Origin: Persicitalea jodogahamensis
Lineage (GTDB): Bacteria; Bacteroidota; Bacteroidia; Cytophagales; Spirosomataceae
Assembly: GCF_014651615.1 (NCBI RefSeq)
Contig: NZ_BMXF01000001.1
Location: 124,001-188,000 of the forward strand
DNA: 64,000 nucleotides
Direction: 5' to 3'
Both the position numbers and the translations under genes were made by a program. A model generated the notes under the pieces. The model ran no database searches. It saw nothing but the letters and a program-made list of their open reading frames with translations, and was not told where the DNA came from. Below are positions 7,412-16,114 of the stretch, piece after piece (the first letter of the stretch is position 1; every line of letters begins with the position of its first letter).

Positions 7412-9208
7412 ATGAACACTAAGCTCAGAAAATTTATCGCGACCCTGATGCTAGGTCTGTCTGCAACGGCAATTAGTTTTGCACAGACGGCTCAGGAAGG
7501 CTTCGATCAGCTCAATACTAACCAAACGGAAGAAGCGGGGCAAACTTTCAAGAAACTGGCGGAATCCAGTCCTTCGGAAGAAAGTTACTTTAATTTAGGC
7601 TACTATCATGTCCGCAACAACCAGCTGGACGAGGCTCAAAAAGCTTTCGAAAAAGGCTTGGCCCTGGATGACAAGAGTTATATCAACCAAGTGGGTATGG
7701 CTATGGTGGAATTGGGCCGGGGCAACCGCGAGAAAGGAAAGGAGATGATCGACTATGCTGTCAAAAAGACGCGTGGTAAGGATGCTAATGTACTTTTCCG
7801 GGCTGGAGAAGCATGGTCCCTTTTCGACAAAACCAGCGATCCCGCCGAGGCTATCCGTCTGATTGACGAAGCTACCTTAAAGGACAATACTTTGGCGGAT
7901 GCCTACATTGTTAAAGGTGATATTCTGTCCAAGAAAAACGAAGGTGGACAGGCAGTCACTGCCTACGAATACGCGCTTACGGCGCGGCCAAACTACGCCG
8001 TAGCTAACAACCGTATCGGTCAGATTTATCTGCGCGGTAAAAACTACAACCTGGCTCTGGATTTTTATAAGAAGGCTATCGAGAAAGATCCCGACTACGC
8101 TCCGGCTTATAAGGATTTAGCTGAGCTATACTACCTGGCACGCCAGTACAAGCGCGCAGCCGAAAATTTTGATCTGTACATTCAGAAGAGTGGTGACAAG
8201 GATCCCGAAACGGTACTTCGTGCTGCGCAGTTTGCCTTCGTAGCCGATGACTATTCCCGCTCTCTCGAGCTGCTGGATAGCATTAAGGGCAAAATTGATA
8301 ACCCGATTCTGAAAAGAATGTATGGCTGGTCTTACTACAAGACTAACAACATGGAGGATGCGATCAAAAATCTTGAAGAATTCATTCAGGTAGCTCCTAC
8401 TACAAAAGACGAGGATGGCAATTTCAGAACGCTTGTCCCGGATGATTACAGGTACCTAGGTCGGGCATATAACAAGATGGCTACCGAAGGCGAGTATACA
8501 GAACAGGGGATAGAGGCGCTGATGAAAGGTGCTGATCTGGATACCAACGTGGCTGAGTCAGCAACTACCTATAAAGAGATTGCTAACCTTTATCTCAAAA
8601 ATAAAGAGTACCTGAAAGCAGGTGCAGCATTCGATAAAGGTATAGCTATGGATACGGCCAAGGCCAATGGGAACGATTATTACCAGGCTGGATCGGCTTA
8701 TTCGTATGCGGCCAGCAACATCGCTTTGCCAGATTCTACCGGTAAGTTTGACTCTCTTGAATTGGCAAAAATGCCGGAAGCAATGGTAGGTCTGGATGGC
8801 GCTGCGCTAGCAGCAAAGAAAAAAGAGTTTTATCTCAAAGCTGACTCTCTCTTCGCTTTCACTTCGAAGAAGCTGCCTGACTGGCCATACAGCTACTTAC
8901 AAAGAGCTAATGTGTTGTATAATGCTTATGGCGCACAGGCTAACTTGGATCAAGGCATCTCGCTTCCTTACTATGAGAAATTTGTTGAGTTGGGTGAGAA
9001 GGATGGAAGCCTGAGCAAGACATACTTCAAGCAACCTTATAGTTATCTTGCCCTATACTATCAAACTGTGGGTCAGGATGAAGCCAAGGCTAAGACTTAC
9101 TGGCAAAAACTGTTAACAGTGGATCCTGATAATATTACGGCTAAGCAGGCATTAGGCATGACAGAACCCGCAACAGCGGTCACCCCGAAGAAAGGCAACA
9201 GCAAGTAA
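7412..9208 (+). CDS. Periplasmic tetratricopeptide-repeat protein
   Basis: A 598-residue protein with a signal peptide (MNTKLRKFIATLMLGLSATAISFA, cleavage near AQT). The body is a chain of TPR units, for example residues about 46-80 (SYFNLGYYHVRNNQLDEAQK), about 195-235 (AVANNRIGQIYLRGKNYNLA, then APAYKDLAELYYLARQYKRA) and several later copies with longer spacers. TPR solenoids bind partner proteins; no catalytic domain is visible. It sits downstream of tonB and the PstS-like gene on the same strand and ends at a strong terminator, so it may be a periplasmic scaffold for that cluster. Function is not established. Confidence 0.85.
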   Translation: MNTKLRKFIATLMLGLSATAISFAQTAQEGFDQLNTNQTEEAGQTFKKLAESSPSEESYFNLGYYHVRNNQLDEAQKAFEKGLALDDKSYINQVGMAMVELGRGNREKGKEMIDYAVKKTRGKDANVLFRAGEAWSLFDKTSDPAEAIRLIDEATLKDNTLADAYIVKGDILSKKNEGGQAVTAYEYALTARPNYAVANNRIGQIYLRGKNYNLALDFYKKAIEKDPDYAPAYKDLAELYYLARQYKRAAENFDLYIQKSGDKDPETVLRAAQFAFVADDYSRSLELLDSIKGKIDNPILKRMYGWSYYKTNNMEDAIKNLEEFIQVAPTTKDEDGNFRTLVPDDYRYLGRAYNKMATEGEYTEQGIEALMKGADLDTNVAESATTYKEIANLYLKNKEYLKAGAAFDKGIAMDTAKANGNDYYQAGSAYSYAASNIALPDSTGKFDSLELAKMPEAMVGLDGAALAAKKKEFYLKADSLFAFTSKKLPDWPYSYLQRANVLYNAYGAQANLDQGISLPYYEKFVELGEKDGSLSKTYFKQPYSYLALYYQTVGQDEAKAKTYWQKLLTVDPDNITAKQALGMTEPATAVTPKKGNSK

Positions 9209-9225
9209 GCTGACGCAAATGGCTC

Positions 9226-9269
9226 AAAACGGCGAAGGCCCCGGAAATTTCCGGGGCCTTCGCCGTTTT
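9226..9269. terminator. Bidirectional terminator: perfect 22-base palindrome
   Basis: A perfect 44-base inverted repeat centred between 9247 and 9248. It has an A-run on one side and a T-run on the other, so it can end transcription both from the TPR gene (+) and from the small minus-strand gene at 9285. The convergent arrangement of these genes fits a shared terminator. Confidence 0.9.
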
Positions 9270-9284
9270 GAAAAGTCAAAAAAA

Positions 9285-9491
9285 TCAGAGTATCGTGTTT
9301 GGAGTGACGAAGCAAGTGTCGAGAACGGGCTGATGAACCGCCGCAAATTTCTCATAACACCATAATTTTAGTCTTTTTACCTCACCAGGCATCAGCATTC
9401 GAATCGCTTTGCGGAGTTCTTTCTCGAACAATCTGCGGTCAAAGCTGACTTTTTGCAGAATAATTTTGATATACTCTAACATAGAGGCCAT
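9285..9491 (-). CDS. Small conserved helical protein, unknown function
   Basis: A 68-residue protein (65 if the second Met at 9482 is used, MLEYIKIILQKVSFDRRLF). Sequence of the kind KELRKAIRMLMPGEVKRLKLWCYEKF, seen here in parts, is strongly protein-like: charged amphipathic helices, one Cys, and a VLDTCF segment near the C-terminus. I recall closely similar short proteins in other Cytophagales, which is memory and not a search result. Soluble, with no signal peptide. It is convergent with the TPR gene and shares its terminator, and is divergent from batD. Function unknown. Confidence 0.65.
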   Translation of the reverse strand: MASMLEYIKIILQKVSFDRRLFEKELRKAIRMLMPGEVKRLKLWCYEKFAAVHQPVLDTCFVTPNTIL

Positions 9492-9500
9492 AGTATTACT

Positions 9501-9508
9501 TAGTTTTG
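9501..9508 (+). promoter_or_regulatory. Candidate -7 element upstream of batD
   Basis: TAGTTTTG at 9501-9508 matches TAnnTTTG, 81 bases before the batD start. No good -33 element is seen at normal spacing, so this is weak. Confidence 0.3.
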
Positions 9509-9588
9509 GGGTTTAGGATATTGAGAAAAAGGAGGACAGATTAGCCGGCAAAGTCGGATATCATCCCGATATAGAACGCAACCGAAGG

Positions 9589-10995
9589 ATGAAAGCGTAT
9601 GTACTTCTGATGCTAATTTTAGGCTTTTGCCCCATCATGGCACAACAGCCAGCCGAGAAGAGCGTGAGTGTGGAAATGGGTGAAAAAGACTTGGCTATAA
9701 ACCAGCCTTTCGTTGTGTCAGTGGTGGTGCGGAACAGCACTAGCAGGCCCTCGGTGCAATTTCCCGAATTGCCGGGACTGGAAAAAAGAAGCGCGTCGGC
9801 TACCAGTACCACTAATGTGGTGAACGGCAAAACCGTTCTGATTCAAACGATCAGCCAGCAGTATTTTGCCAAACAGGAAGGCAAAAATGTACTTCTTCCT
9901 TTCGAGGTTACGGTAGATGGAACCAAAGTGAAGTCGGAAGGCACGACCCTCACTTTTAACAAAGTCGAAGGCGGGGCGATATCTACTGAAAATTCCGGCG
10001 AAGCCGAGGAAATAATTTCTTCGGCCGAGGACTTGGCCGCCGGAAGTATATTTTTGTCTGTGAAAGTTTCGAAGCCCATTGTGTATGTACGGGAAGGCTT
10101 TTCGGTAAGGCTGGCGCTCTACGTGGCGAAGAGTGCCCCGGTAGAGATGGAATTTTACCAGCTGGATGTTCAATTACAAAATATCCTGAAAAAATTGCGA
10201 CCCGCCACCTGTTGGGAAGAAAATGTGGGTATCGAGGAGATTGTCCAGCGGGAGGTGACTGTCGGGAATAAGAAATTCACTGAGTACCAAATGTACCAGT
10301 CGGTATTTTTCCCGATTACCTTGCAATCAGTGTCTTTTCCAGCCGTGAAGCTTGATATGCTTTTGCTGAAAACCCTTCCTGATGGCCAGAAGAAAAAGGA
10401 GGTAGAATCTTTTTACTCACGTCCGGTGCGGGTACTCGTGAAACCTCTGCCCTCGCATCCCAGGAAAGACCAAATCGCGGTGGGGAATTATCAACTAGGC
10501 GAGAAGCTGACGAGAGACAAAGTGTATTCAGGCGAAAGTCTGCGATATGAGTTCACGATTAAAGGGGACGGCAATATTGCTACCATTACCCCTCCCGAAA
10601 TGGCCAAAAGTATGGCCTTCGATTTCTATCCGCCCGACGTGAGTCAAACCGTACAACGCAGCTATGAGAAAGTGAGCGGCGAGAAAACATTCGGCTACAA
10701 CATTGTGGCGCGTCAGAAAGGTAATTTCACGCTGGGAAGATTTTTTCAATGGATATATTTTGATCCGGTCAGGGCGAAGTACGATACGCTCCGGTCATCG
10801 CGAACTGTCGAGGTAACGGGCGAGAATCTCCGGGCTTCCGCTTTGTCGGGAGAGGGGGCCGATCCGGTTTACGGAAATATTGACGAATTGGACACCAACG
10901 TCCGCTATATAGATTATCAGGAAATTATCCGCAATCTCACCAATGCTGTTGTACTCATTTTATTGGGAGCAATGGTTTGGATATTCAGAAAATAA
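9589..10995 (+). CDS. batD: BatD family protein
   Basis: A 468-residue exported protein with signal peptide ([18 protein letters not shown], then QQP) and a single C-terminal membrane helix (about 448-464, [16 protein letters not shown]). The extracytoplasmic part consists of repeated Ig-like beta-sandwich segments typical of Bat[34 protein letters not shown], later [17 protein letters not shown] and [13 protein letters not shown]. BatD normally belongs to the Bat (MoxR-BatA-B-C-D-E) aerotolerance/stress operon; here no other bat gene is adjacent and the next gene is aroC, 7 bases downstream. It may be a second, stand-alone BatD. Function of the family is poorly defined. Confidence 0.85.
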   Translation: MKAYVLLMLILGFCPIMAQQPAEKSVSVEMGEKDLAINQPFVVSVVVRNSTSRPSVQFPELPGLEKRSASATSTTNVVNGKTVLIQTISQQYFAKQEGKNVLLPFEVTVDGTKVKSEGTTLTFNKVEGGAISTENSGEAEEIISSAEDLAAGSIFLSVKVSKPIVYVREGFSVRLALYVAKSAPVEMEFYQLDVQLQNILKKLRPATCWEENVGIEEIVQREVTVGNKKFTEYQMYQSVFFPITLQSVSFPAVKLDMLLLKTLPDGQKKKEVESFYSRPVRVLVKPLPSHPRKDQIAVGNYQLGEKLTRDKVYSGESLRYEFTIKGDGNIATITPPEMAKSMAFDFYPPDVSQTVQRSYEKVSGEKTFGYNIVARQKGNFTLGRFFQWIYFDPVRAKYDTLRSSRTVEVTGENLRASALSGEGADPVYGNIDELDTNVRYIDYQEIIRNLTNAVVLILLGAMVWIFRK

Positions 10996-11002
10996 AGTAA
11001 AA

Positions 11003-12082
11003 ATGAGTAGTACCTACGGTAAAATTTTGAAAATAGCGACCTTCGGCGAGTCACATGGCGTTGGGATCGGTGTAGTGCTGGAGGGCTGTCCAGCGGGAAT
11101 CGACTTCGACGAGGCATTTATTCAGAGCGAGCTCGACCGGCGTAAACCTGGCCAGTCGCGAATCACGACGCAACGGAAGGAAGCCGACGAGTTTGAGGTA
11201 ATGTCGGGCATATTCGAAGGGAAAACTACTGGAACACCCATTGCTCTCATCATCCGCAACCAGGACCAGCGCAGCAAGGATTACTCTCACATCGCTACCC
11301 AATATCGTCCTTCTCATGCCGACTATACCTACCAGGCCAAGTATGGCACCCGCGACTACCGGGGTGGGGGGCGCAGCTCGGCCCGAGAAACGGCTGCCCG
11401 CGTTGCCGCCGGAGCCGTGGCCAAGATGATCTTAAAAAAGGTTGGTGTTCAGGTGCAGGCTTACGTTTCGCAAGTGGGCAAAATGAAGCTGGAGAAAGAC
11501 TACCAGCAACTACAATTGGAAAACGCCGAGGCAAATGCCGTGCGCTGGCCTGAACCCGAAACCGCGCAGGGCGTATTCGACTACATCGATCAGGTACGCA
11601 AGGAAGGAGATTCCATAGGCGGCGTAGTTTCCTGTATTATCACAGGTTCACCCGTTGGATTAGGGGAGCCGGTATTTGATAAACTGCACGCCGAATTGGG
11701 CAAAGCTATGCTGAGTATAAATGCCGTAAAAGGATTTGAGTACGGCAGCGGCTTTGCGGGTGTCGAGATGCGGGGCTCGGAACATAACGATGCTTTCTTC
11801 ACCGATGAAAACGGGAAAGTACATACCAGAACCAATCATTCGGGTGGAGTACAGGGCGGTATTTCCAACGGAGAAGATATTTATTTTCGCGTCGCCTTTA
11901 AGCCTGTGGCTACCATTATGCAGAATCAGGAAAGTCTTAATGAGGCCGGTGAAACCGTAACCGTGCAGGGAAAGGGAAGACATGACCCCTGTGTTGTACC
12001 TCGCGCAGTACCCATTGTGGAAGCGATGGCTGCGTTGGTCATGGCTGACTTCTACCTGCGACACCAGGCCAGTCGGGTTTAA
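11003..12082 (+). CDS. aroC: Chorismate synthase
   Basis: A 359-residue cytoplasmic enzyme that converts 5-enolpyruvylshikimate-3-phosphate to chorismate with reduced FMN, the last step of the shikimate pathway. Family signatures are present: [19 protein letters not shown] near residues 14-32 (with the catalytic His), [10 protein letters not shown] and [17 protein letters not shown] (FMN and phosphate binding, around 103-132), and [18 protein letters not shown] near the C-terminus. The ATG at 11003 gives the canonical [19 protein letters not shown] start; a longer frame from 10943 lies inside batD. The stop overlaps the tail of the convergent minus-strand gene by 4 bases. Confidence 0.97.
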   Translation: MSSTYGKILKIATFGESHGVGIGVVLEGCPAGIDFDEAFIQSELDRRKPGQSRITTQRKEADEFEVMSGIFEGKTTGTPIALIIRNQDQRSKDYSHIATQYRPSHADYTYQAKYGTRDYRGGGRSSARETAARVAAGAVAKMILKKVGVQVQAYVSQVGKMKLEKDYQQLQLENAEANAVRWPEPETAQGVFDYIDQVRKEGDSIGGVVSCIITGSPVGLGEPVFDKLHAELGKAMLSINAVKGFEYGSGFAGVEMRGSEHNDAFFTDENGKVHTRTNHSGGVQGGISNGEDIYFRVAFKPVATIMQNQESLNEAGETVTVQGKGRHDPCVVPRAVPIVEAMAALVMADFYLRHQASRV

Positions 12083-12273
12083 TCTCGACGGGATTTGCGG
12101 CGGCGATACAGGCTGAGGACAAACCACACGGTCCCGAGGAATTCCAGGACCAGGCCCCCCAGCATGATATAATTGCCGGACGGCAGACGCTGTGTTTTCA
12201 TGAAAACGCCCGTCAGCACGACCATCATCCCAATGGCCAGGATTAGTATTGCATTGAATACAGTCAGTTTCAC
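12079..12273 (-). CDS. Small two-helix membrane protein
   Basis: A 64-residue protein with two hydrophobic helices, [20 protein letters not shown] (about 6-25) and [22 protein letters not shown] (about 35-56), and a basic tail RRRKSRRD. The pattern (short helix hairpin with MKTQ loop) resembles GldL-like or stress-type small membrane proteins of Bacteroidota, but no specific family is claimed. Its end overlaps aroC by 4 bases and its start is only 22 bases from the divergent apbE start, so the two starts share a very short promoter region. Confidence 0.65.
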   Translation of the reverse strand: MKLTVFNAILILAIGMMVVLTGVFMKTQRLPSGNYIMLGGLVLEFLGTVWFVLSLYRRRKSRRD

Positions 12274-12295
12274 CCGTTTCGGGTCTTGTGGTAAA

Positions 12296-13288
12296 ATGGG
12301 AAGGAGCAGCCTCCGCTTTTTTTTGAATATAAGTATAATCCTGATTCCAATCTACTTGCCAACTTCGGGCTTTGGACAGGAAAAGCGCTACGAATTCGAG
12401 AAGGGGCTAATGGGCTCGCCTTTTCGGTTGGTGTTTTATGCCAAAAATGATTCCGTAGCCGACGAAGCCGCCCATCGGGCCTTTGGCCGCATCGAGCAGC
12501 TCAACGATTTATTGAGCGACTACCGCGACGGCAGCGAGATTAACCGTCTGTCGGCCACTTCCGGGAGCGGCCAATGGATCGCCGTAAGTGATGATTTGTT
12601 CAGGATTCTTTCTATTTCCAAAAAAGTAAGCCGCCGTACGGGCGGTACGTTCGACGTAACCATCGGCCCGGTAGTCCAACTCTGGCGGCGGGCTATACGA
12701 CGCAACGAGTTCCCAACCGAAGCCGAACTAAAAGTAGCGCGGCGAGCAGTCGGTTACCGTTTTGTCAAACTACGCTGCCGTTCGCAATCGGTCAGGCTTA
12801 TCCGCTCCGGTATGCGGCTGGATGTGGGCGGCATCGGGAAAGGGTACGCCGCCGACGAAGCCGTGAAACTGCTGGAAAATCTCGGGATAACATCCGTGCT
12901 GATCGACGCCGGAGGGGACATTACGCTGGCCCAGCCACCGCCCGGTAGGAAAGCCTGGGAAATCAGCGTCGGTTCCGGGGATTCTACCGTATCGATGCCG
13001 CTCGCCCAGGCGGGCGTTGCCACCTCGGGGGCCACCTACCGCTACCTGGAACACGAAGGCGTCCGCTACTCGCACATTGTCGATCCCGAGACGGGCGTCG
13101 GCTTACGCTTCCATGTGCGCACGACCGTCATCGCGCCGAACGGTACTTTGGCTGACGCTTTGGCTACGGCTGTCAGCGTGGGGGGAATCCGGCGTAGCCG
13201 AAAAATCCTCCGCCGATTTCCGGGCGTGCAGGTGTGGCTGCTGGAAACGGAAGGAGGGAAAACCCGCGAATGGAGGACGCTGGAATGA
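12296..13288 (+). CDS. apbE: FAD:protein FMN transferase
   Basis: A 330-residue exported enzyme that transfers FMN from FAD to a Ser/Thr side chain in D-x-x-(S/T)-G-A-(T/S) motifs of extracytoplasmic redox proteins. The ATG at 12296 is chosen because it gives a signal peptide (MGRSSLRFFLNISIILIPIY, ending GFGQ); longer frames from 12173 run through the divergent gene. Family signatures: GSPFRLVFYA near the mature N-terminus, LNDLLSDYRDGSEINRL, RLDVGGIGKGYAADEAV (about 180-195, FAD binding), LIDAGGDI, and ATSGATYRYLE with HIVDPETG near the C-terminus. The window encodes at least two exported proteins with matching motifs (47558-48718 and 59189-59692), although both are distant from it. Confidence 0.93.
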   Translation: MGRSSLRFFLNISIILIPIYLPTSGFGQEKRYEFEKGLMGSPFRLVFYAKNDSVADEAAHRAFGRIEQLNDLLSDYRDGSEINRLSATSGSGQWIAVSDDLFRILSISKKVSRRTGGTFDVTIGPVVQLWRRAIRRNEFPTEAELKVARRAVGYRFVKLRCRSQSVRLIRSGMRLDVGGIGKGYAADEAVKLLENLGITSVLIDAGGDITLAQPPPGRKAWEISVGSGDSTVSMPLAQAGVATSGATYRYLEHEGVRYSHIVDPETGVGLRFHVRTTVIAPNGTLADALATAVSVGGIRRSRKILRRFPGVQVWLLETEGGKTREWRTLE

Positions 13289-13307
13289 AAAACCTGCCTT
13301 CTTCTCC

Positions 13308-13382
13308 TCATTCCCGCCTGAAGATGAAGCTGAACTTCCCGTTTTTGATCACCAGCGTGTCGGCCAGCGGCAGAGGGTAGCC
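13308..13382 (-). pseudogene. Duplicated C-terminal tail of the adjacent lipoprotein gene
   Basis: Directly after the stop of the lipoprotein gene (13386-13388), in the same frame, 24 codons read GYPLPLADTLVIKNG, then KFSFIFRRE and stop. This matches the end of the upstream protein (IPIPLSDTLVLSNGEFSVGF) almost position by position. It is therefore a partial tandem duplication of the 3' end, or the remains of a paralogue whose body was lost. No start or signal is present, so it is not expected to be translated except by readthrough. Confidence 0.6.
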
Positions 13383-13385
13383 CAA

Positions 13386-13994
13386 TCAGGAAGTTTTTCG
13401 GCTGAACCCCACGCTGAATTCACCATTGGACAGCACCAGTGTGTCAGATAGCGGAATGGGTATGTGTTTGTTGACCCCTGACCGCACCACCTTGATATGG
13501 AAGCGGCCCCGCAGTTGCCGCTTTTCTGCATCGAAGTGCGTTACTTCCAAGTAGTTGGCCGGGTCTTTGGCCAAATCATACACCGCGATGCTGGTGATGT
13601 CGATAGGGCGAGCTACCTCGGGCTGTTCCTCTATGTTGACATATACCCTAAGACTGTCAGCTTGCCTACAGGGGACCTCGTAAGGAAAGTAGCTAGTCAA
13701 AGGGTAGCTCTTAACTAATGTGGGAATACTGAGGTACACTGCGAGCAAAGCTCCGTCAAACACAGGCTTGGTCAAAGTCAGCCACACAATGTCAAAACCG
13801 CACGAGAAACTGTCGTTATTTGATAGGGCCAGAAGCAGTTGTTTATTAGGTTTTTCCGCTACTACGCTCTGCTGATACCTCACCCCGTTGATCTCCATCG
13901 AGAAATTCATGGGCATCACATCCGGTTCGCTAGGGTGGCAGCCATCGGCTGCTAATCCTAAAACGAGGAACAAAATAAGGTTAATGGGTTTCAT
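13386..13994 (-). CDS. Lipoprotein, unknown function
   Basis: A 202-residue protein with a lipoprotein signal (MKPINLILFLVLGLAADGC, Cys at about residue 19). The mature part begins HPSEPDVMPMNFSMEINGVRYQ and continues with alternating beta strands (LLALSNNDSFSCGFDIVWLTL, LLAVYLSIPTLV), which suggests a beta-sandwich surface protein like many short Bacteroidota lipoproteins. Its start overlaps the end of the upstream metalloprotease gene by 14 bases on the same strand, so the two are probably cotranscribed. A duplicated copy of its C-terminus follows the stop. No known domain is recognised. Confidence 0.7.
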   Translation of the reverse strand: MKPINLILFLVLGLAADGCHPSEPDVMPMNFSMEINGVRYQQSVVAEKPNKQLLLALSNNDSFSCGFDIVWLTLTKPVFDGALLAVYLSIPTLVKSYPLTSYFPYEVPCRQADSLRVYVNIEEQPEVARPIDITSIAVYDLAKDPANYLEVTHFDAEKRQLRGRFHIKVVRSGVNKHIPIPLSDTLVLSNGEFSVGFSRKTS

Positions 13995-15852
13995 GGCGAT
14001 AGACGGCTTTATACGTTTTTACCTTATTTGGAGTTTGTACGCGAATGAGGTATTCACCATCGGGCAGGGCATATTTATCCAATGGAACAATCTGTCGATG
14101 CTGGCCCCGTTCCATCTTTTGGCTGATAGGACGGGCTATCAGAGTTCCGGCAATGCCATATATATCAATAGATACATTGCCTGCTTCGGTCAATTCTAAA
14201 TCGACCTTAGCGAAACTACTGACGGGGTTAGGGTATAAGGTACCCTCCTGAAATTCCTTCTCTGTATTGTCAACGACTGCATTTTCCACTACTCCCACCC
14301 GGTAGGGGTTATTGTCATCCACCCATACTTGATGGGTAGACTGTTTGGTCTGGTTATCCGCCGAAGTGACTGTCAGCTTGATGTAATGCCAGTGATTACC
14401 GTTATGATAAAGATGCGTATTGAAAAATTCTCCTGTTCCAAGCACCGACCCATAATTAAACCCATCTGTAGAAACTTGCCATTGGTAAGAGTACGGGTCA
14501 GACCCACAACTCGTTATCGCCTCGAAGGTGTACATATGGTAAGCAATGCCGCTATAAGTACCGTCGATGTAGGTACTCAGTACATTCGGCTCGGGGCGAA
14601 AGTTCTTGACGCCTCCTGCGTAGGTGCTCATTACTTGAGTATTATTGCTAGTTGCATCGCCCATTACATAACCATTGTATGTCTTATTAGGGTTTGAATA
14701 AGCAATTGCTAAGTTGCTATTTGTGGATGCGCTAGCTACCAGTGTCTTGTATGTATTATTATTTGGCCCACCAAATACCTTGGCTTTGGAATAATACAGT
14801 CCATAGGCTACGTCTTCATGGTTGCATCCATAGAGATGACTTAACTCGTGCGCAACCACAAGGGGAACAGTGGAATTACCAACGGTTGTAACTATTGCGT
14901 AAGCTCTTCCGTTGTGAGGGTGCGCAATATCTTCAGGGTTAGGTACGCCTCCTAACCCATTATAATATTCGTGCGAAATAAGAACCACCAAATCCGCTTT
15001 ATACGTATCTCTGAGACTTTGAGCAGTAGAGTTATTTGACAAGTTGACGGCATCTGCACGTATATCAGACTGATTACTAGGAGTGTAATTGATTGAAGTT
15101 ACTCCTGCCAATTGTGCGTAACCCAAGGAGTTATTAACACTGCTGGCTGATATAGCTTGGTTAAGTATATCAATCGAATTGTAGGCGTAAGAAGTTGCAG
15201 TAGATGATCCGATAAATGTGTCGTGTAGGAATAAAACTCGAATGTTACTTGTACATGCATCCACACGAGCGTTAGCTAAGGATTTTCTGCCGGTGTTGTT
15301 TGGTATTTGTTCAGATAGTAGGGGAGGATTACCAGATGTCTGCTCCAACCCGCAAAAATTTTCGCTGCTCTCCGCATTGTTGCTTTTCACCAGAAGCTGG
15401 CCTTCCTCGGCCAAGTCGAAAATCTCGTAGGTTGATTCAAACCCTTGGATGAGTCCGCCTTTTCGGCCCTCATGGCTCGAGAAGAGGACAGTAAGCAGAG
15501 TGTTTTCCACTTTGCCAGCTACGATGTAGTTTTTTTCATCGTGATATTCGATTCTATCCAGTGCAACTCTGATCGCCTCCTCGCTTCCTGGCAGAGTGAG
15601 TGTAATTGTATTATCTCGCACAGCATTTTTGATAGAATTGATGCGGATCAGATAGGACGTGACATTCTTATCTTCGGTCAACTCACTAGCAGTTTGCCTA
15701 TGCTTCGCTGGTAGCTGTTCGAGCAGCTTGCTTGAGTAAGAAATCAGCTCGGAGGACAAGTCCTGCGCGGCAGCTTCATTAAGGAGGCTGCTGGCTATAA
15801 TCGCGGCAAGAGCCAACAAACGGGTAAGCAGAAAGGTGGAGCACTTCTTCAT
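13981..15852 (-). CDS. Secreted metzincin metalloprotease with T9SS sorting domain
   Basis: A 623-residue exported zinc protease. The ATG at 15852 (MKKCSTFLLTRLLALAAIIA) gives a clear signal peptide; the frame extends 20 codons upstream without a better start. The catalytic motif HELSHLYGCNHE (HExxHxxGxxH) lies near residue 350, and a Met-containing turn-like VMSTYAGG follows about 75 residues later, the layout of reprolysin-like metzincins. A beta-sandwich module (YQWQVSTDGFNY) precedes a C-terminal type A sorting domain: TLYPNPVSSFAKVDL, SIDIYGIAGTLI, LPDGEYLIRV, typical of proteins exported and anchored by the type IX system. The gene is more AT-rich than its neighbours. Substrate unknown. 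Confidence 0.88.
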   Translation of the reverse strand: MKKCSTFLLTRLLALAAIIASSLLNEAAAQDLSSELISYSSKLLEQLPAKHRQTASELTEDKNVTSYLIRINSIKNAVRDNTITLTLPGSEEAIRVALDRIEYHDEKNYIVAGKVENTLLTVLFSSHEGRKGGLIQGFESTYEIFDLAEEGQLLVKSNNAESSENFCGLEQTSGNPPLLSEQIPNNTGRKSLANARVDACTSNIRVLFLHDTFIGSSTATSYAYNSIDILNQAISASSVNNSLGYAQLAGVTSINYTPSNQSDIRADAVNLSNNSTAQSLRDTYKADLVVLISHEYYNGLGGVPNPEDIAHPHNGRAYAIVTTVGNSTVPLVVAHELSHLYGCNHEDVAYGLYYSKAKVFGGPNNNTYKTLVASASTNSNLAIAYSNPNKTYNGYVMGDATSNNTQVMSTYAGGVKNFRPEPNVLSTYIDGTYSGIAYHMYTFEAITSCGSDPYSYQWQVSTDGFNYGSVLGTGEFFNTHLYHNGNHWHYIKLTVTSADNQTKQSTHQVWVDDNNPYRVGVVENAVVDNTEKEFQEGTLYPNPVSSFAKVDLELTEAGNVSIDIYGIAGTLIARPISQKMERGQHRQIVPLDKYALPDGEYLIRVQTPNKVKTYKAVYRHETH

Positions 15853-15977
15853 ACACCAGTCGATTGAGTTAATAGAAAAATTCAGGCCTGCCTGAGAATC
15901 AATTGACTCCAAGCCAGATGGTTCGGAATTTCCGATCTGACAAAAGAAAGGAATGGATCAACTTGAAACAATTACTG

Positions 15978-16011
15978 AATGGTAACTTTTGCTCAGCAAA
16001 TGGTAACTTTT
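15978..16011 (-). repeat. Two direct repeats with 21-base spacing upstream of the metalloprotease gene
   Basis: AATGGTAACTTTT occurs at 15978-15990 and 15999-16011, exactly 21 bases apart (two helical turns), 126 bases upstream of the metalloprotease start. On the minus strand each copy reads AAAAGTTACCATT. Direct 9-base boxes separated by 12 bases are the architecture bound by LytTR-type regulators, although the box matches that consensus only in part. Candidate operator. Confidence 0.45.
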
Positions 16012-16114
16012 CGTATCAGGGTTCTCGATAGCCTCTAATCGACCTGGAATGCTGAAAAAAAAATGCCGATGAATGGGATTCGCACGGGAGTGCTTGCCAA
16101 AATCGAATTAGCCC

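Noticed and set aside
11660-12127. 155-codon minus-strand open frame opposite aroC
   Set aside because: Chorismate synthase motifs on the plus strand are unambiguous; the antisense frame has no recognisable features.
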